A stretch of DNA of 20,465 nucleotides from an uncultured Peptococcaceae bacterium (GTDB lineage: Bacteria; Bacillota; Peptococcia; Peptococcales; Peptococcaceae): the NCBI GenBank assembly GCA_947254645.1, contig CAMYDW010000024.1:1-20465 (forward strand), in the 5' to 3' direction. The position numbers and the translations under genes are program-made. This document shows positions 6,667 to 14,098 of the stretch, in pieces. How positions within the stretch are numbered: the first letter of the stretch is position 1; every line of letters begins with the position of its first letter. A model generated the notes under the pieces. It worked only from the letters and a program-made list of their open reading frames with translations, had not been told where the DNA came from and did no database searches.

Positions 6667-8022
6667 ATGCTTATTAAAGATTTATCGATGAATATTAATG
6701 ACTATGTTGAAAAAGAAGTCGATGTGCAAGGATGGGTTCGCACCGCTCGCAAATCAAAGAAATTTGGATTTATTGAGTTGAATGACGGAACAACTTTAAA
6801 AAATATTCAATTGGTTTATGGAGAAAACCTAGATAACTTTGAAGAAATTAATCATTTAACAGTTGGGTCCTCTCTAAAATGCACGGGCAAGGTTGTATTA
6901 ACAGAAAATGGACAGCAAGCCTATGAAATTCAAGCAAATTCAGTAACTATTATCGAATTAGCACCATCTGATTATCCATTACAGAAAAAAAGACATACTT
7001 TTGAATACTTGCGTACCCAAGCCCATTTGAGACCACGCACGAATACTTTTTCGGCTGTATTTAGATTGCGCTCTGTGATGGCTTATGCAGTCCACCAATT
7101 TTTTCAAGAAAGAAACTTTATTTACACAAATACACCAATCATCACATCTAGTGATGCAGAGGGTGCAGGTGAAATGTTTCAATTAATCACCAGTACAAAT
7201 GATGCGAAAGAGGACAAAGAATTTTTTGGTAAACCAGCTAATCTTTCAGTGAGCGGACAATTAAATGCAGAAGCATTTGCACTTGCTTTCCAAAATGTAT
7301 ATACCTTTGGACCAACTTTTAGAGCAGAAAACTCTAATACAACGAGACATGCTTCTGAATTTTGGATGATTGAGCCAGAGGTTGCTTTTGCGGAGCTTGA
7401 TGATATTATCGAGCTTTCAGAATCATTTATTAAATTTTTAATTGAAACTGCTTTTGAAAAACTTCCTGATGAAATGGCCTTCTTCAATGAACGGATTGAA
7501 AAAGGACTTATTGAGCGCTTAGAACTTGTTAAAAATGCAGAATTTAAGAGATTGACTTACACAGAAGCTATCGAAATTTTAGAAAAAGTGGAAGATACAT
7601 TTGAATATCCTGTTAAATGGGGGATTGATTTACAAAGTGAGCATGAACGTTATTTAACAGAAAATATTATCAAGGGGCCAGTTTTTATTACCGATTATCC
7701 TAAAGATATTAAAGCCTTCTATATGCGTTCAAATGATGATAATAAGACAGTAGCAGCTGTCGACCTTTTGGTGCCTGGTATTGGCGAAATCATTGGTGGT
7801 AGTCAACGTGAAGAGCGCCTTGATTTATTAAAGGAAAGAATGTTGGAAATGAACCTAGATTTAGATTCTTATGAGTGGTATCTAGAACTTAGAAAATTTG
7901 GTGGCGTAAAACATGCTGGTTTTGGCTTAGGCTTTGAGCGTTTATTAATGTATCTGAGTGGTATGGCTAATATTAGAGATGTGATTCCATTCCCAAGAAC
8001 CCCGGGTAATATTTTATTTTAA
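6667..8022 (+). CDS. asnS: Asparaginyl-tRNA synthetase
   Basis: A 451-aa class IIb synthetase that charges tRNA-Asn with asparagine in the cytoplasm. An N-terminal OB-fold anticodon-binding domain (about 17-105, DVQGWVRTARKSKKFGF) leads into the catalytic core. Motif 2 is FRAENSNTTRHASEFW (about residue 218-233) and motif 3 is GFGLGFERLLMYLSG near the end. Also conserved are LRPRTN, TVSGQLN-like SVSGQLNAEAFA and IGEIIGGSQREERLD. It resembles the longer E. coli-like AsnS. GGGAGG (6656-6661) precedes the ATG, 16 nt after rbgA. The partial tRNA at the window start may be its substrate. Confidence 0.97.
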   Translation: MLIKDLSMNINDYVEKEVDVQGWVRTARKSKKFGFIELNDGTTLKNIQLVYGENLDNFEEINHLTVGSSLKCTGKVVLTENGQQAYEIQANSVTIIELAPSDYPLQKKRHTFEYLRTQAHLRPRTNTFSAVFRLRSVMAYAVHQFFQERNFIYTNTPIITSSDAEGAGEMFQLITSTNDAKEDKEFFGKPANLSVSGQLNAEAFALAFQNVYTFGPTFRAENSNTTRHASEFWMIEPEVAFAELDDIIELSESFIKFLIETAFEKLPDEMAFFNERIEKGLIERLELVKNAEFKRLTYTEAIEILEKVEDTFEYPVKWGIDLQSEHERYLTENIIKGPVFITDYPKDIKAFYMRSNDDNKTVAAVDLLVPGIGEIIGGSQREERLDLLKERMLEMNLDLDSYEWYLELRKFGGVKHAGFGLGFERLLMYLSGMANIRDVIPFPRTPGNILF

Positions 8023-8035
8023 GGAGTGTAATACT

Positions 8036-8530
8036 ATGGCAAAAGACGCAACATTTGATATTGTTTCCCAAGTAGATTTTCAAGAAGTAGACAATGCTGT
8101 TCAACAAACTAAAAAAGAAGTCAGCCAACGTTATGATTTTAAAGGGATTGAGGTAGCAATAGATGTTGATGATCAGTCTATGAAAATCACTACTGCAGAT
8201 GATATGCACTTAAAAAGTGTGATTGACGTCTTGCAGTCAAAATTTATTAAAAGACAAGTACCAATTGATAATTTAGAGTATGGGAAGGTTGAACCAGCAG
8301 CTGGTGGTTCTGTTCGACAAATTATCACAATCAAGCAAGGTATTGATAAAGATTTGGCCAAAAAAATTGCCAAAGATATTAAAAATACAAAATTAAAAGT
8401 TCAAACCCAGTATATGGATGATAAAATCCGCGTTAGTGGAAAAAAAATTGATGATTTACAAGAAGTTATTGCATTTTTAAAAAATAATGATTATGAAATC
8501 AGCCTTCAATACAATAACTTCAGATCATAA
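8036..8530 (+). CDS. yajQ: YajQ-family nucleotide-binding protein
   Basis: A 164-aa protein of the YajQ/DUF520 family, whose members bind nucleotides; a Xanthomonas homologue binds cyclic di-GMP. The start ATFDIVSQVDFQEVDNAV, the block SQRYDFKG and the C-terminal IRVSGKKIDDLQEVI are characteristic. The length equals the family norm (about 163 aa). Two ferredoxin-like halves are expected from the family. AAGGAG (8021-8026), overlapping the asnS stop codon, is 9 nt before the ATG. Last gene of the lepB operon. The ligand and role here are unknown. Confidence 0.95.
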   Translation: MAKDATFDIVSQVDFQEVDNAVQQTKKEVSQRYDFKGIEVAIDVDDQSMKITTADDMHLKSVIDVLQSKFIKRQVPIDNLEYGKVEPAAGGSVRQIITIKQGIDKDLAKKIAKDIKNTKLKVQTQYMDDKIRVSGKKIDDLQEVIAFLKNNDYEISLQYNNFRS

Positions 8531-8576
8531 ATGAAGCAGTTAAAATAATTAGGTGTAAGGGATAAAGCCAAATGAG

Positions 8577-8618
8577 AAAAAGGATTCTTTTCATTTTATT
8601 GGAAAGAATCCTTTTTTT
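8577..8618 (+). terminator. Terminator of the lepB-yajQ operon
   Basis: A 14-bp perfect stem, AAAAAGGATTCTTT/AAAGAATCCTTTTT, is extended inward by a U-G and a C-G pair, with loop ATTTTATT. The final T run reaches 8618. Confidence 0.93.
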
Positions 8619-8629
8619 ATTAAATGTTC

Positions 8630-8660
8630 AACATATATTTTTTTAATAGAAATATATGTT
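8630..8660 (+). repeat. Inverted repeat at the ccpN promoter, possible operator
   Basis: AACATATATTT (8630-8640) and AAATATATGTT (8650-8660) are perfect 11-bp inverted copies separated by 9 nt. The right arm overlaps the first two bases of the -35 box. No T run follows, so a terminator is unlikely. A binding site for CcpN itself or another regulator is an inference from its position. Confidence 0.5.
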
Positions 8661-8687
8661 GCAAATTAAAGAAATATGCGACATAAT
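8659..8687 (+). promoter_or_regulatory. Promoter of the ccpN-ppsR-ppdK operon
   Basis: The -35 TTGCAA (8659-8664), a 17-bp spacer and -10 CATAAT (8682-8687) predict a start near 8694. The leader to the ccpN start would be about 25 nt. This placement puts the upstream ATG at 8656 outside the transcript. Confidence 0.65.
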
Positions 8688-8704
8688 ATGTGTAGCTGTT
8701 AGCG

Positions 8705-8721
8705 AAAGGAGGCGAAAGATT
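8705..8721 (+). promoter_or_regulatory. Ribosome binding site with ATT start codon of ccpN
   Basis: AAAGGAGG (8705-8712) is followed after 6 nt (CGAAAG) by ATT at 8719 and a second ATT at 8722. No in-frame ATG, GTG or TTG lies within range of this strong Shine-Dalgarno. Homology to Bacillus CcpN begins at the residues just after it. The second ATT (9-nt spacing) is the alternative. Confidence 0.6.
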
Positions 8722-9360
8722 ATTCAACTAAGCGAAAAACAAACTCAAATTTTAGATATTGTAAAAGTAAATAGCCCTATTACTGGTGAAGATATTGCTA
8801 AAATGATGAAAACAACACGTGCGGCATTGCGCTCTGATCTGACTTTTTTGACTCAGTTAGGTTTTTTAGAAGCAAGACCGAGGGTTGGTTATTGTTATAG
8901 TAATACACGTCAGGGCTATGATATCTACATGAAAATGATACAAATGTCTGTGGCTGATTATCAGAGTGTACCTATTGTTTTAGATGAAAAATCATCCGCA
9001 TATGATGCACTAGTCTCTCTTTTTATAAATAATATTGGAACCTTATTTATTGTAAACAGTGAAGGGATATTAGAAGGTGTCTTATCAAGAAAAGATTTAC
9101 TAAAGCTTGCCATAGGGAACACCAATATGCACAAAGTGCCAGTAAGTGTTATTATGACACGTATGCCAAATTTGATTATGACAACGCCTGATGAAAGTCT
9201 TTGGCATGCCGCCCAAAAATTAATCACTCATGAAATTGATGGTTTACCAGTCGTGAAAAAAACAGCAACTGATAAATATGAAGTTTTGGGTCGATTTACT
9301 AAAACAAACGTGGTACGTGCTTTTGTAGATATTGGCTATGGATATGTAGGTGATGAATAG
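8719..9360 (+). CDS. ccpN: CcpN-like transcription regulator with HTH and CBS domains
   Basis: A cytoplasmic DNA-binding regulator, 213 aa from the ATT at 8719, close to the roughly 212 aa of Bacillus CcpN. An N-terminal winged-HTH (about 3-60; ITGEDIAKMMKTTRAALRSDL and the hallmark GFLEARPRVGY) is followed by two CBS domains (about 80-130 and 143-205) that bind adenine nucleotides in relatives. In Bacillus, CcpN represses gluconeogenic genes (gapB, pckA) on glycolytic substrates and is cotranscribed with yqfL. The start is inferred from the strong AGGAGG. A frame from ATG 8656 would have no ribosome binding site and begins upstream of the predicted transcript. The target here is plausibly the ppdK operon itself. 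The stop shares a base with ppsR. Confidence 0.88.
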   Translation: MIQLSEKQTQILDIVKVNSPITGEDIAKMMKTTRAALRSDLTFLTQLGFLEARPRVGYCYSNTRQGYDIYMKMIQMSVADYQSVPIVLDEKSSAYDALVSLFINNIGTLFIVNSEGILEGVLSRKDLLKLAIGNTNMHKVPVSVIMTRMPNLIMTTPDESLWHAAQKLITHEIDGLPVVKKTATDKYEVLGRFTKTNVVRAFVDIGYGYVGDE

Positions 9361-10193
9361 TGGTTGAAAAAAATAAAAAATTTATAGTGTACATATTGTC
9401 CGATTCACTTGGTGAGACTGCTCAATATGTTGCACGTGCTGCAGCTAATCAATTCCCAAATTATGAATTTGCCTATAAACAAATTCCTTTTGTTGAAGAC
9501 CAAGCGTATATTGCAGAAGTGCTAGATCATATAGATCCAACCAGTAGTTTATTGATGTATACCTTAGTTGTAGAACATTTAAGAGAATATGTGCATCAAT
9601 ATTGTGAAAGAAGAAATATTCCTTTTGTGGATGTTCTAGAAAAATCTTTTGACACTTTTAGCCAAGTGACAGGTGAAGCACCTGTTGGTCGCCCTGGATT
9701 GGTACAGCGAATGGATGAAAGCTATTTTAAAAAAATTGAAGCAATTGAATTTGCTATTAAATATGATGATGGCAAAGACATGACAGGGCTTTCGCTGGCG
9801 GATTTGGTGTTGCTAGGGGTATCAAGAACATCAAAAACACCGTTATCTATGTTTTTAGCGTATAAAGGTATAAAAGTGGCCAATGTACCATTGGTTCCGG
9901 AAGTGAAATTAAGCGATAAAATTTTTGAGTTGCCAAGAGAAAAAGTTGTTGGTTTGACCATTCAGCCAGAAACACTAGGGCAAATTCGCCATGAACGTGT
10001 TCGAGGCCTAGGGGTTGTTGGCGAAACTGGTTACACGGATCTTGGACGGATTCTTAATGAGTTAGATTTCGCCGAGAAAGTCATGAAACGTATCGGATGT
10101 CCAGTGATAGATGTTTCTCATAAAGCTGTAGAAGAAACAGCAAGTGATATATTGCAAATATATTTTGATAGAGGAGATAATTTCATTGAATAA
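9360..10193 (+). CDS. ppsR: Pyruvate, phosphate dikinase regulatory protein (kinase/pyrophosphorylase)
   Basis: A 277-aa bifunctional enzyme of the DUF299/YqfL family. It inactivates PPDK by ADP-dependent phosphorylation of a threonine beside the catalytic histidine and reactivates it by phosphate-dependent removal. The P-loop-like motif GVSRTSKT (residues 153-160) and the N-terminal YILSDSLGETA are diagnostic. It starts with GTG at 9360, overlapping the ccpN TAG stop by one base; AGGTGA (about 9347-9352) serves as ribosome binding site. The target ppdK follows with an 8-nt overlap, which settles PPDK rather than PEP synthase as the likely substrate. Confidence 0.95.
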   Translation: MVEKNKKFIVYILSDSLGETAQYVARAAANQFPNYEFAYKQIPFVEDQAYIAEVLDHIDPTSSLLMYTLVVEHLREYVHQYCERRNIPFVDVLEKSFDTFSQVTGEAPVGRPGLVQRMDESYFKKIEAIEFAIKYDDGKDMTGLSLADLVLLGVSRTSKTPLSMFLAYKGIKVANVPLVPEVKLSDKIFELPREKVVGLTIQPETLGQIRHERVRGLGVVGETGYTDLGRILNELDFAEKVMKRIGCPVIDVSHKAVEETASDILQIYFDRGDNFIE

Positions 10194-12843
10194 AAAATTC
10201 GTCTATTTATTTGAAGAAGGTAATAAAGACATGCGCGCCCTCTTAGGTGGGAAAGGTGCAAACCTGGCTGAAATGACTAAAATAGGTTTGCCAGTTCCAC
10301 AAGGGATTACCATTAGTACTGAGGCATGTAATGAATATTTTGTAGCAGGTAACCAACTACCAGAAGGCTTATTAGATCAAGTCTGGGAAAATATTAAAAT
10401 ACTTGAAGAAAAAACAAATAAAAAATTCGGTGATGAAAGCAATCCTCTTTTGGTTTCTGTACGTTCAGGGGCTGCGGTATCAATGCCAGGGATGATGGAT
10501 ACTGTTTTAAATCTAGGATTGAATGACGAAACAGTAAAAGGTTTTGCAGCTTTGACTGGTGATGAACGTTTTGCATTAGATTGCTATAGACGCTTTATTC
10601 AAATGTATTCTAATGTGGTTATTGGCATTGACACCTACAAATTTGACAATCTGATTGAAAAAGAAAAATCAAAACAAGGCGTAAAAGAAGACTTTGAATT
10701 ATCTGCAGACAATCTAAATGACCTTATTAAACTTTATAAAGCCTTGGTTTATAAAGAAAAAGGCTTTGATTTCCCACAAGATCCAAAAGAACAACTTATT
10801 ATGGCTATTACAGCAGTTTTTGATTCTTGGGGCAATAATAGAGCGATTATTTATCGTCGTATTAATAAAATTCCAGATGATATTGGGACTGCAGTTAATA
10901 TTCAATCCATGGTATTTGGGAATATGGGCGAAACCTCTGGTACAGGGGTTGCTTTTACCAGAAACCCATCTACAGGTATGAAAGAATTGTATGGTGAATA
11001 TCTTATTAATGCTCAAGGCGAAGATGTTGTTGCAGGGATTCGTACACCACAACACATCTCACGCTTAGAAAATGATTTGCCAGAGGCATTCCAACAATTT
11101 GTTGATACCTGCCAATTATTAGAAAATCATTATAAAGATATGCAGGACATTGAATTTACAATCGAAAATGGTCGCCTCTATATTTTACAAACAAGAAATG
11201 CAAAACGTACCACAGCAGCTGCTGTACGCTGCGCTGTAGAAATGTACAATGAAGGCATTATTGATAAAGAAACCGCTGTTTTGCGTGTCGAACCAGATAA
11301 ATTAGATCAATTATTACACCCAAGTATTGATCCAAAGGCAGAACTTCAAATTATTGCGACTGGTTTGCCAGCTTCTCCAGGTGCAGCAAGTGGCGCGATT
11401 GTATTTAACGCCGATGAAGCTGAAAAACGTGGTAATTTAGGCGAAAAAGTTATTTTAGTTAGAAACGAAACAACTCCAGATGATATTCATGGTATTATTA
11501 CCGCACAAGGTGTTTTAACAAGCCGTGGTGGTATGACAAGTCATGCTGCAGTTGTTGCACGTGGTATGGGTCGTTGCTGTGTTTGTGGTTGTGAAAAATT
11601 AAAGTTAGACCTCGATACTGAAACTATTATGGTGGGGGATTTAACTTTAAATAAGAATGATATTATTACCATAGATGGTTCAAATGGGAATGTGATTTTA
11701 GGAGAAGTACCCGTTATTCCACCTGAATTAGGAGAGGATTTCCAACAAATTCTTTCTTGGTGTAATGAAATCACCAGTGAAAATGGGTTGAAAGTACATG
11801 CGAATGCAGATAATCCAAGAGATGCTAAAAAAGCATTGGAATTTGGTGCTGTGGGCATTGGTTTGTGTAGAACTGAACATATGTTTATGGAAGTTGAACG
11901 CTTACCGATTGTTCAAGAAATGATTCTTGCTGAAAATGCAGAAGCGCGTCGTGCACCGCTAGAAAAATTATTGAAAATCCAACAAGAAGATTTTTATGGC
12001 ATTTTGGATACGATGCAAGGGTTACCAACAACCATTCGTTTGTTAGACCCACCATTGCATGAATTCTTACCAAATATGGAAGTATTAATGCTCGAAATTA
12101 ACGACCTTAAACATACCAATGGGGATGTAAAAGTTATTCAAGAAAAAGAAGCTTTATTGCGTAAGGTAAGAGGATTACATGAAGCAAATCCAATGTTAGG
12201 TCATCGTGGATGTCGTTTAGGTGTGACTTATCCAGATATTTACCGTATGCAAGCGCGTGCTATTCTTCAAGCCACAGCACAACTCGTTAAAGAAGGCAAA
12301 GATATTCATGTAGAAATTGAAATTCCATTAATAATTGATCCAAAAGAAGTGGAAATGCTACGTGGAGAAATTGATAATGTTGCTCAATCAGTCATGGCAG
12401 AACAAGGTATTACCATTCCTTATAAGGTCGGTGCAATGTTAGAATTACCTCGTGCCTGTCTGCTTATTGATGAGATTACACCACATAGTGATTTCTTTAC
12501 TTTTGGGACCAATGATCTTACTCAAACTACTTTGGGCTTTTCACGTGATGATGCAGAAGGCAAGTTTATGCCAATCTATCTTGAAAACAAAATTTTAAAA
12601 GATAATCCATTTGCAGTATTAGATCGTAAAGCGGTAGGCTTTTTAGTTCAAACTGCAGTCACCAATGGTCGAGCAGTAAAAAATGATATTAGTTTTGGTA
12701 TTTGTGGTGAACATGGCGGCAATCCAGATTCGATTGAATTTTGTCATGATGCAGGACTTACTTTTGTAAGTTGTTCTCCGTTCCGTGTACCAATTGCTCG
12801 TGTTGCAGCAGCTCATGCACAAATTAAAAGACCTAGAGGTTAA
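10186..12843 (+). CDS. ppdK: Pyruvate, phosphate dikinase
   Basis: An 885-aa cytoplasmic enzyme interconverting pyruvate, ATP and phosphate with PEP, AMP and pyrophosphate; in anaerobes it often works in glycolysis as well as gluconeogenesis. The N-terminal ATP-grasp part includes LLGGKGANLAEM and SVRSGAAVSMPGMMDT. The swivelling phosphohistidine domain has GGMTSHAAVVARG with H453. The C-terminal PEP-binding barrel carries the acid cysteine of ICGEHGG (about residue 840) and ends SCSPFRVPIARVAAA. T451, two residues before H453, is the expected PpsR target and is present. It starts with TTG at 10186, 9 nt after GAGGAG (10171-10176), overlapping ppsR by 8 nt. An ATG at 10144 lies inside ppsR without a good binding site. 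Confidence 0.97.
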   Translation: MNKKFVYLFEEGNKDMRALLGGKGANLAEMTKIGLPVPQGITISTEACNEYFVAGNQLPEGLLDQVWENIKILEEKTNKKFGDESNPLLVSVRSGAAVSMPGMMDTVLNLGLNDETVKGFAALTGDERFALDCYRRFIQMYSNVVIGIDTYKFDNLIEKEKSKQGVKEDFELSADNLNDLIKLYKALVYKEKGFDFPQDPKEQLIMAITAVFDSWGNNRAIIYRRINKIPDDIGTAVNIQSMVFGNMGETSGTGVAFTRNPSTGMKELYGEYLINAQGEDVVAGIRTPQHISRLENDLPEAFQQFVDTCQLLENHYKDMQDIEFTIENGRLYILQTRNAKRTTAAAVRCAVEMYNEGIIDKETAVLRVEPDKLDQLLHPSIDPKAELQIIATGLPASPGAASGAIVFNADEAEKRGNLGEKVILVRNETTPDDIHGIITAQGVLTSRGGMTSHAAVVARGMGRCCVCGCEKLKLDLDTETIMVGDLTLNKNDIITIDGSNGNVILGEVPVIPPELGEDFQQILSWCNEITSENGLKVHANADNPRDAKKALEFGAVGIGLCRTEHMFMEVERLPIVQEMILAENAEARRAPLEKLLKIQQEDFYGILDTMQGLPTTIRLLDPPLHEFLPNMEVLMLEINDLKHTNGDVKVIQEKEALLRKVRGLHEANPMLGHRGCRLGVTYPDIYRMQARAILQATAQLVKEGKDIHVEIEIPLIIDPKEVEMLRGEIDNVAQSVMAEQGITIPYKVGAMLELPRACLLIDEITPHSDFFTFGTNDLTQTTLGFSRDDAEGKFMPIYLENKILKDNPFAVLDRKAVGFLVQTAVTNGRAVKNDISFGICGEHGGNPDSIEFCHDAGLTFVSCSPFRVPIARVAAAHAQIKRPRG

Positions 12844-12858
12844 ATAGAAATTTATTTA

Positions 12859-12904
12859 AAATAACCACTCTTATATCCTTTATAAGAGTGGTTATTTGTT
12901 TTGG
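12859..12904 (+). terminator. Terminator of the ccpN-ppsR-ppdK operon
   Basis: A 17-bp perfect stem (arms 12859-12875 and 12881-12897, core ACCACTCTTATA/TATAAGAGTGGT) with loop TCCTT is followed by a broken T run, TTTGTTTT. The stem is strong; the tail is interrupted by one G. Confidence 0.85.
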
Positions 12905-12927
12905 AAAAGGCTTCATTATGGTATATT
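12901..12927 (+). promoter_or_regulatory. Possible promoter of dgt
   Basis: TTGGAA (12901-12906) and TATATT (12922-12927), the latter preceded by TGG as an extended -10, are separated by 15 bp. The spacing is short, so the extended -10 would carry the recognition. It lies about 35 nt before dgt and directly after the ppdK terminator. Confidence 0.4.
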
Positions 12928-12963
12928 TATGAATAAGTGGTATTTTTTATTAAGGAGCGATAT

Positions 12964-14001
12964 ATGACTATAAGAGAAATGCTTGAACAGCAAGAAGCCG
13001 TGTATCTTTCTAACGGAGCAGCTTTGGCTATCAATAGTAAAGGTCGAAGATATAAGGAAAAAGAGGATGATATTCGTACCTGTTATATGCGTGATAGAGA
13101 TAGAGTTATTCATTCAAAAGCTTTCAGACGTTTAAAACATAAAACACAAGTATATATTTCACCAAATAATGACCATTATCGTACGAGGTTGACGCATACT
13201 TTAGAGGTTAACCAAATTGCCAAAACGATTGGAAAGGCATTGGGATTAAATTGTGATCTAATTGAAGCCATTGCTTTGGCACATGATGTGGGTCATACAC
13301 CCTTTGCTCATTGTGGCGAAGAAGTCCTAAATCGTTGCATGCCACATGGTTTTAAACATAATCTAAATAGTATACGCGTTCTATCAAAAATCGAAGAGCA
13401 CGGTACTGAGAGAGGATTAAATCTCAGTGTTGAAGTATTAGATGGTGTAATGCATCATAGTGGGTATTCTTCCAGTACTACGCATGCCAAGACATTAGAA
13501 GGACAAATTATTCGCTTTAGCGACAAAATTGCCTATGTACAGCATGATATTGATGACAGTATTCGAGCCCAAGTATTGAGAAAAGAAGAATTACCAAAAG
13601 AATACATCGATATTTTGGGTCAGAGTGTCAGTGATCGTATTAGTACCTTGGTGAGGGACCTTATTGAACAAGGACAAAAGTTGATTGCTAATCAAGAAAA
13701 TAACACTTTAACATTTAGTGCAGAAATTGATTATGCCCTTCGTGGTTTGCGCTCGTTTATGTTTGAAAATGTTTACCAAGGGGAGTTATGCTCTCTGGAA
13801 CGGGAACGCGCTAGTTATATCGTAGAGTATCTTTTTGACTATTACCTTAGACATATCGAAAAAATGCCTGTGTTTTATAGAAATATTGCCTTAAATGAAA
13901 ATAAATATACTGCAGTATCGGATTATATTTCAGGAATGACAGATAATTATTGTGTGTCTTTATTTAAAGAATTAACCATTCCAAGATCCTTTATTAGATA
14001 G
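12964..14001 (+). CDS. dgt: dGTPase-like HD-domain triphosphohydrolase
   Basis: A 345-aa HD-superfamily enzyme related to dGTP triphosphohydrolase, which cuts dNTPs into nucleoside and triphosphate. N-terminal DRDRVIHSKAFRRLKHKTQV is typical. Metal-binding residues are H78 (RLTHTLEV), H107-D108 (ALAHDVGHTPFAH) and a later aspartate in RFSDKIAYVQHDIDD (about 178-192). The size matches the shorter Firmicute type, not the 505-aa E. coli Dgt, so the preferred dNTP is open. The ATG at 12964 has AAGGAG (12952-12957) 6 nt upstream; an ATG at 12937 lacks a site. Position directly before dnaG-rpoD is common in Clostridia and suggests a link to replication nucleotide pools. Confidence 0.9.
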   Translation: MTIREMLEQQEAVYLSNGAALAINSKGRRYKEKEDDIRTCYMRDRDRVIHSKAFRRLKHKTQVYISPNNDHYRTRLTHTLEVNQIAKTIGKALGLNCDLIEAIALAHDVGHTPFAHCGEEVLNRCMPHGFKHNLNSIRVLSKIEEHGTERGLNLSVEVLDGVMHHSGYSSSTTHAKTLEGQIIRFSDKIAYVQHDIDDSIRAQVLRKEELPKEYIDILGQSVSDRISTLVRDLIEQGQKLIANQENNTLTFSAEIDYALRGLRSFMFENVYQGELCSLERERASYIVEYLFDYYLRHIEKMPVFYRNIALNENKYTAVSDYISGMTDNYCVSLFKELTIPRSFIR

Positions 14002-14011
14002 AGAATAAGTC

Positions 14012-14040
14012 TATACTTTTATTATGGAAAATGATATAAT
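14012..14040 (+). promoter_or_regulatory. Extended -10 promoter of dnaG-rpoD
   Basis: A consensus TATAAT (14035-14040) is preceded directly by TGA (extended -10). The -35 position (14012-14017, TATACT) is poor. The predicted start near 14047 leaves about 50 nt to dnaG. No terminator follows dgt, so readthrough from dgt is also likely. Confidence 0.55.
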
Positions 14041-14098
14041 TTATCAGATACTGGTCTTTTTTATTATGATTTCATGTTTATAGAGGAGGTACTGCCAA

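Noticed and set aside
8656..8718. An ATG start of ccpN at 8656
   Set aside because: It has no Shine-Dalgarno and overlaps the promoter region, and the added residues have no counterpart in Bacillus CcpN. The ATT after AAAGGAGG is preferred, though this needs proof.
10714..11858. Other-strand and other-frame open stretches within ppdK
   Set aside because: They are shadows of a long, conserved coding sequence.
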